DNA of 14,046 bases from Chlamydiota bacterium (lineage in GTDB: Bacteria; Chlamydiota; Chlamydiia; Chlamydiales; VGMA01). The notes under the pieces were generated by a model. The model made no database searches. It was not told where the DNA came from and saw only the letters and a list, made by a program, of their open reading frames with translations. Positions 1 through 6,664 of this stretch are shown here, piece after piece. Each line of letters begins with the position of its first letter. Within the stretch, counting starts at the first letter, position 1. The stretch spans positions 1-14,046 of the forward strand of contig VGMA01000029.1 of the NCBI GenBank assembly GCA_016866575.1, given 5' to 3'. The translations under genes and the position numbers were made by a program.

Positions 1-1
1 C

Positions 2-367
2 GCTACTTCTTTAGATATTGACGCTCTAGCTTGTAATGAGCACCTGAACGTGAGAGAGCCTAAAATTATCCCTCAAAGCTTGACAGTTCAAAGTACTCTT
101 GAACAGCTTGTGCTTAAAGACTTAAGCTTAAGAAGACACTCTTATAACTTACTAGATGCTAAGGCTTATATAGATTTCTATCCTAAAGCAAAGCTAGTGC
201 AACAAGCGATAGCCTATATCCTAAAATCTTATCAAATTCATGAGATGGGCTACCACATAAACATAAGAACTATTTTAAGAAATGATGCCTACACAGAGCA
301 AAATTCTTACCAAGAAGATTTAGCTAACATGCCAAAAGCTAGTGCTAATTCTTATGAATACTTTTAA
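2..367 (+). CDS. C-terminal part of an uncharacterised protein, 5' end outside the window; paralogue of the next gene
   Basis: I do not recognise the family. The reading frame is open from base 2 to the TAA at 365-367, so the GTG at 50 is probably internal and the gene starts upstream of the window. The visible 121 codons show no signal peptide or membrane segment. The region encoded at about 110-265 aligns without gaps to the C-terminal part of the product of 699-1523, with about one third identity over 53 positions. The shared core reads roughly Q-A-x2-Y-I-L-[KR]-S-Y-[QK]-I-H-E, preceded by a conserved LxDA segment and a Pro-Lys. The two are therefore neighbouring paralogues. A GC-rich hairpin 14 bases after the stop may end the transcript. 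Function unknown; a lineage-specific family is an inference from failing to recognise it. Confidence 0.75.
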   Translation, partial: ATSLDIDALACNEHLNVREPKIIPQSLTVQSTLEQLVLKDLSLRRHSYNLLDAKAYIDFYPKAKLVQQAIAYILKSYQIHEMGYHINIRTILRNDAYTEQNSYQEDLANMPKASANSYEYF

Positions 368-380
368 GAAATTTCTAGCC

Positions 381-420
381 CAAGGGGATGAGTCTTTGAA
401 TCCATCCCCTTGATATTTTA
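381..420 (+). terminator. Terminator-like hairpin after the first unknown gene
   Basis: A perfect 10-bp stem pairs 381-390 (caaggggatg) with 403-412 (catccccttg) around a 12-base loop. The bases after it (atatttta) are only partly T-rich, so it is a weak intrinsic terminator candidate. Its position just after the TAA at 365-367 supports the role. Confidence 0.45.
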
Positions 421-698
421 AAGCTCTTCGAGAACGATTTATTCTTTTTTATTCAAGACAACAGAATGCTTGAGCTCTCTTTCTGAATAAGACTTTTTAG
501 AAGCGTGCTATGTTTTAGATTTTATGCATACTTTTTTTCGGGATTGATTGAGAACGTATTGGTTTACCCCCCCTCTTTTTTCTATTTTAATTTAAAACAT
601 AAAATTAGATTGAAAACTTTTAACATCTTTTTATTTGATTTTACATAAATTACGTGTTAAATTATTAATCGTTAACATATTGTAATAAGGTTTTTGAA
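421..698. other. Gene-free AT-rich spacer between the two paralogues
   Basis: With the hairpin at 381-412 this forms a 331-base stretch without a gene. It has a C7 run at 567-573 running into a T-rich tract, then very AT-rich DNA. No tRNA, convincing small ORF or strong promoter was found. A weak sigma-70-like candidate is TTGATT at 635-640 with TTAAAT at 657-662 (16-base spacer). A Shine-Dalgarno AAGG lies at 687-690, eight bases before the ATG at 699. Confidence 0.4.
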
Positions 699-1523
699 AT
701 GGCTAATACACCAAATGTTCTTCAATATAATATTTTTCAATGCTATGAATTTGGAACAAATGCGCGATTTTTGTTATCCGAAGAATTACGAGATCAAGAT
801 CTACTTTTAGAAGAGATTGATACGCTAGATCTTGATTGTTGGGAAAATTTTGTACAATCGTTTAAAGATTTTTTTCAAATGATCTTTGATTGCCTTTGTT
901 CTCTTTTTTTGCAAAAAGATGCTATTGATCTGATTGCTGATGAACTTTCTACACGTCAAATTTCTTTAGAAGGTGTAATTGACAAGCTTTTAGAGCTATC
1001 AGATTATTTACAAAACCACATCCATGAAATCACTAATAACCAAGCTAGAAAAGCAAACAATCTAATCACAAGCACTTTAGAAGATAGATGCCGTCAATAT
1101 ACTGTAAGTGATTTAGAAGAGATCAGAAGAAAAAAAGCCGATGCAGGCATTCATGAAGAAAATACTACTTTTATCTTAAATCCTAGTATCTTACCTTCTG
1201 ATTATAGTGCTCATCAAACAATACAAAGGCTTGTATCTATAAGAGCTAACAAAAAAAATATCCAGATTTCTTTAGTAGATGCTCCTAATTTTATAGAAAA
1301 AAACCCAAAATGTGTGTTCATAAGACAAGCTCAAGACTACATTTTACGATCGTACAAAATACACGAAATCAGCCATTACAAAGATGCATTAGCTTCAACA
1401 TTAGCTTCTCGTATAAGTCCTGATTCAGAAAGTTGTATGCAAGAAGATTGCGTTAGAATAGAGCGGGGCCGCGCTGCATATAGAAGGGTTTTAGAAAAAA
1501 ATCAAAACGCTGCTAAAAAATAG
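699..1523 (+). CDS. Uncharacterised protein, 274 residues, full-length member of the tandem paralogous family
   Basis: I do not recognise this protein. It starts at ATG 699 with an AAGG eight bases upstream and ends at TAG 1521-1523. No signal peptide is visible. Residues about 50-75 form a hydrophobic, Phe/Cys/Leu-rich stretch that could be an amphipathic helix. The middle (about 75-145) is charged and probably helical. Residues about 175-230 contain the segment shared with the preceding truncated gene (QAQDYILRSYKIHE here against QAIAYILKSYQIHE there). The C-terminus is basic. The next gene, hemW, carries its own promoter motif, so an operon is unlikely. A secreted or host-interaction role is possible in a chlamydial genome but nothing in the sequence shows it. 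Confidence 0.85.
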   Translation: MANTPNVLQYNIFQCYEFGTNARFLLSEELRDQDLLLEEIDTLDLDCWENFVQSFKDFFQMIFDCLCSLFLQKDAIDLIADELSTRQISLEGVIDKLLELSDYLQNHIHEITNNQARKANNLITSTLEDRCRQYTVSDLEEIRRKKADAGIHEENTTFILNPSILPSDYSAHQTIQRLVSIRANKKNIQISLVDAPNFIEKNPKCVFIRQAQDYILRSYKIHEISHYKDALASTLASRISPDSESCMQEDCVRIERGRAAYRRVLEKNQNAAKK

Positions 1524-1569
1524 ATTTAATTTTTTCTATCCCCTTTCATGCTTCTTTAAATAAGGCTTT

Positions 1570-1584
1570 TGCTATACTTTTTGC
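1570..1584 (+). promoter_or_regulatory. Extended -10 promoter immediately before hemW
   Basis: TGCTATACT (1570-1578) matches an extended -10 element, TGn followed by TATACT. No good -35 is visible at the usual distance. Transcription would begin at about 1585, the A of the hemW ATG, predicting a leaderless or nearly leaderless mRNA. The closest Shine-Dalgarno-like sequence (TAAGG, 1561-1565) is 19 bases from the ATG and would lie upstream of that start point. Confidence 0.55.
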
Positions 1585-2673
1585 ATGGATAAAAGCCTTT
1601 ATATTCACTACCCGTTTTGTAGAAAAAAATGTCCTTATTGCCATTTTTTTGTCCTTAAGTATGGTCAAGAAGAAGAAAAAAGATGGATAGACGCTCTACT
1701 AAAAGAGTGGGATCTTCGTAAATCCTTTTTTGAAAGCTCCTCTTTAGTTTCTTGCTATTTTGGAGGGGGTACACCCTTTTTGCTCAGTACAAATTATTTT
1801 GAGAGCATACTATCTCGCTTGCCGTCTGGGATCGAAATCACCGTAGAAATGAACCCAGAAGATCTTTCAGAAGAAAAACTTAAAGAGCTTCGCTGTCTCG
1901 GGATCAATAGAATTAGCATAGGCGTACAATCTTTTGATGATCACCTACTACAGATACTTGGTAGAAATCACAGCGCAAAAAGAGCCGTAGAATCGATTGA
2001 AGCAGCTTCAGCTGCAGGATTTGAAAATATCACTATCGATTTGATGTACGATATTCCTCATCAAAAACCTTCCATGTTTGCCCAAAGTCTCAATATCGCT
2101 AAAGCTCTTCCGATTACCCACCTCTCTTTGTACAATCTCACCATCGAGCCCCACACCGCTTTTCATAGAAAAAAAACGCAGCTGCAAAAAAAACTCCCCT
2201 CCGATGAAGAAAGTCTAAAAATGCTTCAAGAAGCCATATCCCATTTTGATCAAGATCCATGGGAGCGCTACGAGATTTCCGCTTTTGCTAAAAAGGGATA
2301 CCGCTCATTGCATAACTTAGGCTATTGGCAAGGCAGAGAGTTTCTTGGACTTGGTCCTTCTGCTTTTAGTTATCTAAATGGCAGCAGAATCCAAAACATG
2401 TGCAATTTTCCCCTTTATGAAAAAGCTCTCTATGAAAATCGTCTACCGATAGGTTTTACAGAAACTCTACCCCCGCAAGGAGCATTCTCTGAATTGATCG
2501 CTGTAGGGATTCGCGTTAAAGAAGGGGTTTTAATCGAAAACCCTTCTAGAGAATTTGAAGAGAAGCTATCGCTTCTAATCAATAAGGGGCTGATTGAAAA
2601 AGATGTCACCTATAAGCTTACAGAAAAAGGGCGTCTTTTTTATGACGAAGTGGCTATGGAGCTGATTGACTGA
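1585..2673 (+). CDS. hemW: Radical SAM heme chaperone HemW (HemN-like)
   Basis: HemW proteins are radical S-adenosylmethionine enzymes that bind heme and pass it to target proteins; they were long annotated as oxygen-independent coproporphyrinogen III oxidase. The 4Fe-4S ligand motif CX3CX2C is at C12, C16 and C19 (PFCRKKCPYCHFF). The CPYCxF form is that of HemW, not of true HemN. GGGTP at about 60-64 is the SAM-binding glycine motif, and the following barrel segments (VEMNPEDL, GVQSF, LGRNH) fit the family. The C-terminal HemN-type domain is present and the length of 362 is typical. The ATG at 1585 puts the N-terminus (SLYIHYPFC) where family members begin. There is no nearby Shine-Dalgarno. 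The 3' end overlaps the convergent udk by 20 bases. Confidence 0.92.
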   Translation: MDKSLYIHYPFCRKKCPYCHFFVLKYGQEEEKRWIDALLKEWDLRKSFFESSSLVSCYFGGGTPFLLSTNYFESILSRLPSGIEITVEMNPEDLSEEKLKELRCLGINRISIGVQSFDDHLLQILGRNHSAKRAVESIEAASAAGFENITIDLMYDIPHQKPSMFAQSLNIAKALPITHLSLYNLTIEPHTAFHRKKTQLQKKLPSDEESLKMLQEAISHFDQDPWERYEISAFAKKGYRSLHNLGYWQGREFLGLGPSAFSYLNGSRIQNMCNFPLYEKALYENRLPIGFTETLPPQGAFSELIAVGIRVKEGVLIENPSREFEEKLSLLINKGLIEKDVTYKLTEKGRLFYDEVAMELID

Positions 2674-3325
2674 GAAATTGGCTGAGTCTTGCTATCACAA
2701 AATCGATAGCAGCTTCACTATGTCTACTTGCTGGAATAATGATATCGGCATATTTTTTACTTGGTTCGACAAACATCTCGTGCATCGGTTTAACCGTATC
2801 GATGTACTGATTTTGCACTTCTTCTAAGCTTCTTCCTCTTTCTTGTATATCTCGAATCGCTCTACGCAAAATTCTCTCATCGCTATCTGTATCGACATAA
2901 ATTTTCAAATCAAACAGATCTCTAACTTCTTCTACGGCAAAAAGCAAGATCCCTTCGACAAGAACTATCTTAGAGGGCTCAATGAGCTCGACATCTTCAA
3001 TTCTTGTATGGTGGCAAAAATCATAGATAGGGATGTGGACTGGCATTTGCTTTTTGAGCATCAAAATATGGCTTTTTAAAAGCGAAAATTCAAGCGCATC
3101 AGGATGATCAAAATTGACCTTTGCTCTATCCTCTAAGCTTAAATGGGATAAATCTCGATAATACGCGTCTTGACTGATTAAGATCGCTTCAGGAAAGCGC
3201 TCATGGATTTTCTTTGCTAATGTGGTTTTTCCAGAGCCGGTCCCCCCAGCTATAGCCACAAACAATGTGGATGAAGCATAGATAGACTTAAGCCAAAACG
3301 TAAATAAGGCAATTTTTTTTATCAT
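2654..3325 (-). CDS. udk: Uridine kinase (uridine/cytidine phosphorylation, pyrimidine salvage)
   Basis: The product phosphorylates uridine or cytidine to the monophosphate in the cytosol. The P-loop GGTGSGKT is at 27-34, followed by the family's SQDAYYRDLSHLS segment (51-63), NFDHPDA (71-77), the nucleoside-binding YDFCHHTR (101-108), and the VEGILL and EPSKKYADIIIP segments near the C-terminus. Length 223, against 213 for E. coli Udk. The first 19 residues (MIKKIALFTFWLKSIYASS) are hydrophobic, resemble a signal sequence and exceed the usual N-terminus. The TTG at 3265-3263, or the GTG at 3259-3257, would give a more ordinary start, though the ATG at 3325 is the only ATG. The 3' end overlaps hemW by 20 bases. 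A good promoter lies about 50 bases upstream. Confidence 0.93.
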   Translation of the reverse strand: MIKKIALFTFWLKSIYASSTLFVAIAGGTGSGKTTLAKKIHERFPEAILISQDAYYRDLSHLSLEDRAKVNFDHPDALEFSLLKSHILMLKKQMPVHIPIYDFCHHTRIEDVELIEPSKIVLVEGILLFAVEEVRDLFDLKIYVDTDSDERILRRAIRDIQERGRSLEEVQNQYIDTVKPMHEMFVEPSKKYADIIIPASRHSEAAIDFVIARLSQFLSQSAP

Positions 3326-3378
3326 TCTTTAAATGCTAAATAAACAGTATTTAAACTGCAATAAATATATTTAAATAG

Positions 3379-3408
3379 TTTATAATTAATGCCATTAGAA
3401 CAAATCAA
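3379..3408 (-). promoter_or_regulatory. Sigma-70-type promoter for udk
   Basis: On the - strand, TTGATT (3408-3403) is followed after 18 bases by TATAAA (3384-3379). The predicted start of transcription is near 3372, giving a leader of about 47 bases before the udk ATG at 3325. Confidence 0.55.
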
Positions 3409-3436
3409 TCAATCTTAACCCTCGTTAAGGATTTAA

Positions 3437-3471
3437 ATAATAAAGTTTGATATTTAATTAAACTTTATTAT
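3437..3471. repeat. 12-bp perfect inverted repeat overlapping a promoter; operator candidate
   Basis: Arms ATAATAAAGTTT (3437-3448) and AAACTTTATTAT (3460-3471) are exact reverse complements around an 11-base centre. The -35 hexamer starts in the left arm and continues into the centre, and the -10 hexamer starts at the last base of the right arm. A dimeric regulator bound here would block RNA polymerase. No regulator gene is visible beside it. Confidence 0.6.
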
Positions 3472-3476
3472 ATAAT
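3447..3476 (+). promoter_or_regulatory. Near-consensus sigma-70 promoter for the 86-residue orphan gene
   Basis: TTGATA (3447-3452) and a perfect TATAAT (3471-3476) are separated by 18 bases. Transcription should begin near 3483, giving a leader of about 28 bases before the ATG at 3511. It is the best promoter match seen in the window. Confidence 0.75.
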
Positions 3477-3510
3477 ATTAAGAGTTAATAAAAATAAATT
3501 AGGTTTTTTT

Positions 3511-3771
3511 ATGAATAATATCATAGGCAATAGTGTTGGTTATGTAGCAAAAGCGCATGGAGCAGCTTGCAATTTTGTTACTTGCAATCCTGCAAGGGGG
3601 ATGGAGTTTGTTAAAGCCTCTCCTCAGTCGGCTACCATTATGTTTGTAAATAATGTGGATTATCAAACAGCAAAACAGATCAAGCACGTAGAAGGGCCAA
3701 TCAAAGAACCATTTAATAGCTCTATGAAAAGAGTACGCGATATCATTATCGAAGCACTTCCAAATCGTTAA
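3511..3771 (+). CDS. Uncharacterised small protein, 86 residues, own promoter and terminator
   Basis: I do not recognise this protein. The case for a real gene rests on context: a near-consensus promoter (3447-3476), a TAGG Shine-Dalgarno at 3500-3503 seven bases before the ATG, and a strong intrinsic terminator starting 14 bases after the stop. It therefore forms a single-gene transcription unit. The product has no obvious signal peptide or membrane segment. Its N-terminal third is small-residue rich with two cysteines (C20 and C25), and the C-terminal part is mixed charged and probably helical (KRVRDIIIEALPNR). The opposite-strand frame at 3499-3687 is a shadow. The inverted repeat at the promoter suggests regulation. 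Function unknown. Confidence 0.78.
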   Translation: MNNIIGNSVGYVAKAHGAACNFVTCNPARGMEFVKASPQSATIMFVNNVDYQTAKQIKHVEGPIKEPFNSSMKRVRDIIIEALPNR

Positions 3772-3784
3772 AGATTGTCGAAAA

Positions 3785-3837
3785 GCGAGCGGCCGATTTT
3801 TTAGCCCTTATAAAATCGGCTCTCTCGCCCTTTTTTT
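3785..3837 (+). terminator. Strong rho-independent terminator of the 86-residue gene
   Basis: The inner stem GCCGATTTT (3792-3800) pairs with AAAATCGGC (3812-3820). An outer stem GCGAG (3785-3789) pairs with CTCGC (3824-3828) across a small internal loop. A T7 run follows at 3831-3837. The stop of the convergent gene lies at 3841, so the hairpin may also limit transcription from that side, although the T-run on the - strand side is short. Confidence 0.9.
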
Positions 3838-3840
3838 AGA

Positions 3841-4881
3841 TCAAAACAAAAGCAATTCTGAGCTTGATAGCTTCAATTTTTTTAGTTCTTTTTCTACTAT
3901 ACATTTAAGTAAGGACCATCTTTTTCCATCGAGCTGCTTTTTGAGCTCATCTGATATGTGTCCGTTGATTATTTGTGTTATGAAACGATTATCCCAATTT
4001 TTTGATGCACTGCGATAGATTGCTATGGATAAAGAGGTACAAAAAGCTTTCTCTTTAGGAAGATCTAAGTAGCTAATAAATGGCATGTCTACGAGATAAA
4101 TAGCGAGCTTTTTTTCCCCTTGTTGATAAATGGATCTACCCATTTGTTGAAATAATAGCCGATCTTCCTTAGGGATATGAGAAGAAAGAATCAAATGGGC
4201 TGTGTCGTGGAGCATGATTTCTAAAGGGTGGATCGCTTTTTGACCATGCACTGCGCTTGGGATGAAAAACCTTGAATTGGGTATACTCAAAGGTCTTACA
4301 TCAAAACACCAGTCTTGGAAATGGGTGCTATACCCAAAACAGCTGCTAATCTCTTGAACATTATCAAAAAATTGGCATTGCAAGAGCTTGTGCATACTTA
4401 AAGGCATTAAGTGGATGATCGATTCATGATCATAACAGGCGCCTCTAAGAACAAAATCGTTAAAGGGTTTCATCGTTGATTTCTGATGAAAGCTGATTTT
4501 AAAAATGAGCCTTTCTACAGGGCTTGGAAGTTTTAAAAGCTCTTCGTACCCTTCATTTTTTAAGCTTCCTCTGCACATAAGAGAAAATAATTCTTTTCCT
4601 CTTGCTGAATCAAGATCGACTATCTCGATATTTGATACTAAGGGATCTAGAGGAAAAATGGCTGATAAAAGAGCATAAGAGGTGATCTGCTCTTTAGTAA
4701 GATCACTAAGCAGAGCATAATCAAACCAATCTTTTTGCCAAAAAAATGGATGATGTTGATCAAACGGTGGAAAGGGATCTATTTTTTTGGCAACTCGATC
4801 AAAAAGCTTGAGATCTTTACGGAGAAATAACGTAGACTGCAGGTCGTTTTTGGACATTGATGGTTTTTTTTCTCCAATCAC
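3841..4881 (-). CDS. Uncharacterised protein, about 340 residues, with an HDxxH motif; third gene of the holA cluster
   Basis: I do not recognise this family. The frame begins at GTG 4881; an ATG at 4857 (residue 9) is an equally possible start. The 5' end overlaps the 3' end of the damaged methyltransferase gene by 41 to 65 bases, and the order holA, methyltransferase, this gene suggests one transcript. No signal peptide or membrane span is seen. The most notable segment is HPLEIMLHDTAHLI at about 218-231, with H218, E221, H225, D226 and H229. The HDxxH spacing resembles metal-binding sites, but an enzymatic role is only an inference. The N-terminal third is rich in Phe, Pro and Trp (FPPFDQHHPFFWQKDWFDY), and the C-terminus is Lys/Leu-rich. 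It may be specific to chlamydiae. Confidence 0.82.
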   Translation of the reverse strand: MIGEKKPSMSKNDLQSTLFLRKDLKLFDRVAKKIDPFPPFDQHHPFFWQKDWFDYALLSDLTKEQITSYALLSAIFPLDPLVSNIEIVDLDSARGKELFSLMCRGSLKNEGYEELLKLPSPVERLIFKISFHQKSTMKPFNDFVLRGACYDHESIIHLMPLSMHKLLQCQFFDNVQEISSCFGYSTHFQDWCFDVRPLSIPNSRFFIPSAVHGQKAIHPLEIMLHDTAHLILSSHIPKEDRLLFQQMGRSIYQQGEKKLAIYLVDMPFISYLDLPKEKAFCTSLSIAIYRSASKNWDNRFITQIINGHISDELKKQLDGKRWSLLKCIVEKELKKLKLSSSELLLF

Positions 4882-5453
4882 TGACAGTATATCTATGGAC
4901 TTCTTGATTTTGTCCTGTCAAATCAAGAGCTACACATAGTGTTACACTTGGCTTCAATATTGTGAGTAATTTTTCAAGAGTCTGTTCGTTTCTATAAGGT
5001 GTTTCAATGAACACATGGCTAGAAATTTCCGTAAAATGTGAAAGAAGCGGCGTTCATACCCGATAACATGAGGGCTAATATGACAGAACTTGGACCTATG
5101 TGAGCCATAACTTCTATACCCAAATCTTTCGCAAGTTTTACTAATTTGTAACCTGGATCTGCAATACAAGGAAGTCCTGCATCAGAGAGATAGGCGAAAT
5201 TTTTAGATTTCTCTAAAAGCTCGCTGATTTCTTTATCTGTTGTATGTTCATTGTATTCTTTCATCGGCAATGAAAGAAGTCTTTTATACAATTCAGGATC
5301 TGAAGCCAAAAGGCGTTTTAGATACGCTCTTGCTTCTTTTGGCGTCTCAACAATCAGCACATCTAAAGTGGGAAAGACTTCGTAAATAGAGGGTGGAAAA
5401 ATCTTTTTTGCATCAGTATCTTCAGCAAGAAAATTAGGTAATAGATGGAGCAT
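4817..5453 (-). pseudogene. SAM-dependent methyltransferase of the tetrapyrrole-methylase (RsmI-like) superfamily, broken by an internal deletion and frameshift
   Basis: The first part (5453-5019, 144 residues) has the family hallmarks: start MLHLLPNFL, then AYLSDAGLPCIADPG and the HIGPSSVILALMLSGMN segment. It runs into TAG at 5021-5019 just after SFTFYGNF. The remainder continues in another frame from about 5023 to TAA 4819-4817 (SSHVFIETPYRNEQ, then TLCVALDLTG and the PAVYVISP end), which is the family's C-terminal third. Intact relatives have roughly 25 residues (starting like YLP and rich in Lys/Glu) between FxGY and FIETPYR. Here these are absent, so the lesion is an out-of-frame deletion of around 70 bases, not a single-base slip. 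The start overlaps holA by 20 bases, as expected for a coupled gene. The homologous pair beside hctB in C. trachomatis (CT_047/CT_048) supports the assignment. Confidence 0.85.
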
Positions 5454-6438
5454 AAGACCTTTTTTGTTGGAAATAGAAAATGAGTAGATCGAGAGCTTTT
5501 TTGGGATCTAGATAGGTTTTTGCGTCAACTTCGAGCTCAAAAAGATAGATGAGTGCTTCTTTAAAAAATGGCAAACCAAGCTCTTTTGCTGTTTTGACAT
5601 AATCAGGAAACCGGTTTTTGTTGATCTTAGGAAAATCTTCTACACCTGGATTTTTTCTACTAAGAATCTTCATTCCTAGTTGAATCTGGTAACGAACAGC
5701 TCCTAAAAAAGAGAGCCAATCGTTATCATCTATATGAACAATTTGTTTAGACCAAACGAGTTTTTCTGCCAGATCCCACATCCTTTCTTCAGGATCAGAA
5801 GGCAAAATGGTCTGTAAATCTTGCAAAGTCAAACACTCTTTTTTACCAGAAAAGACTATGCAGCGATCTAAAGTAGAAAATAACAGCTTTAGATTGAGCT
5901 GACAGACGGTAATGAGTCTTTCAACTAGCACAGGCTCTAAAACCTTAGAGGACCTTTTCGCATAAGCATACAGTTCAGAGACGATTCTCTCCTTGCGGTG
6001 CCAGGGTTTTTCTTCTGTTAAATCAAGTGATATTAACTCTTTTTTTAGATCTGTATACAAAGAGGCGATTTTCCCCTTAGCGCTACTGCTAGCAAGGATA
6101 TAAAATGAGTCTTTTTCCCCTTTTTCAATCACTTTTTTAATTAGATCGAGGGCCTGCTGGTCTAAATCTTCTAAATTGTCAAAAACAAAGAGCGTTCCTT
6201 GATGAAACAGGGAATTAGAAGAGAGTTTCTCACTTAGATCTCTTATGCTGTGGCGCTCTTTATCGTAACTCCACATATCCAGTGAAGGGAAAAAATGGGT
6301 CAATCTCTTAACGAGATTTTCTATCATGAAATCTCTTTCATCTTTTACCGGAATGGAAAACAAAAAGGCCTGAGAGACATGATCAGGAAACGATTTTTTG
6401 ATGTGATTTTCAAAAGAGCTAAGATCTTTGTACTTCAT
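5434..6438 (-). CDS. holA: DNA polymerase III delta subunit (clamp loader)
   Basis: HolA opens the beta sliding clamp as part of the DnaX clamp-loader complex. The protein is divergent, but its length (334) and segment order fit. An N-terminal region has the FLFSIPVKDERDFMIENLV stretch. Then come the Walker-B-like strand TLFVFDNLEDLD (about 80-92), LDLTEEKPWHRKERIVSEL, and a lid-like helical region with LERLI-type and NLKLLFSTLDR motifs. A C-terminal helical collar follows (DPEERMWDLAEKLV, FLGAVRYQIQLGMKIL). As usual for delta, there is no P-loop. The ATG at 6438 is the only start after an in-frame stop; a weak GGA precedes it. It leads a - strand cluster with the damaged methyltransferase (20-base overlap) and the HDxxH protein. 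Confidence 0.78.
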   Translation of the reverse strand: MKYKDLSSFENHIKKSFPDHVSQAFLFSIPVKDERDFMIENLVKRLTHFFPSLDMWSYDKERHSIRDLSEKLSSNSLFHQGTLFVFDNLEDLDQQALDLIKKVIEKGEKDSFYILASSSAKGKIASLYTDLKKELISLDLTEEKPWHRKERIVSELYAYAKRSSKVLEPVLVERLITVCQLNLKLLFSTLDRCIVFSGKKECLTLQDLQTILPSDPEERMWDLAEKLVWSKQIVHIDDNDWLSFLGAVRYQIQLGMKILSRKNPGVEDFPKINKNRFPDYVKTAKELGLPFFKEALIYLFELEVDAKTYLDPKKALDLLIFYFQQKRSYAPSIT

Positions 6439-6609
6439 GAATCCATTTTGCCAGCGCTATTTATAGAACTCAAGGGTTATGCTTTTTATGAAAAAAATAT
6501 CTGCTATTTTCTTGTGGAAGGGGTCAAAAAAAGTAAAAAGTGACTTCTAGAAACTCCTAGTGCAACCAGATTTTTCTACTTTTTTCAATACATGGATAGA
6601 GCGCTCAAG

Positions 6610-6639
6610 TGGACGTTAAAAGGGTCTATCGGCTACAAT
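6610..6639 (+). promoter_or_regulatory. Candidate fabI promoter
   Basis: TGGACG (6610-6615) and TACAAT (6634-6639) are 18 bases apart, which places the transcript start near 6646, just before the AAGGAG ribosome-binding site at 6651-6656. The -35 match is partial (4 of 6). The rest of 6439-6609 between the divergent holA and fabI shows no gene. Confidence 0.45.
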
Positions 6640-6664
6640 GGGTCTTCTTTAAGGAGATTGTAAC

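Noticed and set aside
567..580. C7 run next to a T-rich run as a phase-variation tract
   Set aside because: It is over 110 bases upstream of the next start codon and outside any convincing promoter spacer; length variation cannot be judged from one sequence.
2843..3079. 78-codon + strand frame within udk
   Set aside because: Shadow of the well-supported uridine kinase gene on the other strand.
5015..5030. Programmed frameshift in the methyltransferase: A-AAT-TTC is a canonical -1 slippery heptamer just before the TAG
   Set aside because: A -1 slip enters the frame that continues as KFLAMCSLKH, not the one encoding FIETPYR, which needs +1. Neither shift restores the missing 25 or so residues.
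4954..5169. 71-codon - strand frame across the methyltransferase lesion
   Set aside because: It is the third frame of the damaged gene, with no family similarity and no start signals.
6295..6543. 82-codon + strand frame antisense to the start of holA
   Set aside because: Most of it is antisense to holA, there is no ribosome-binding site, and no recognisable protein features.
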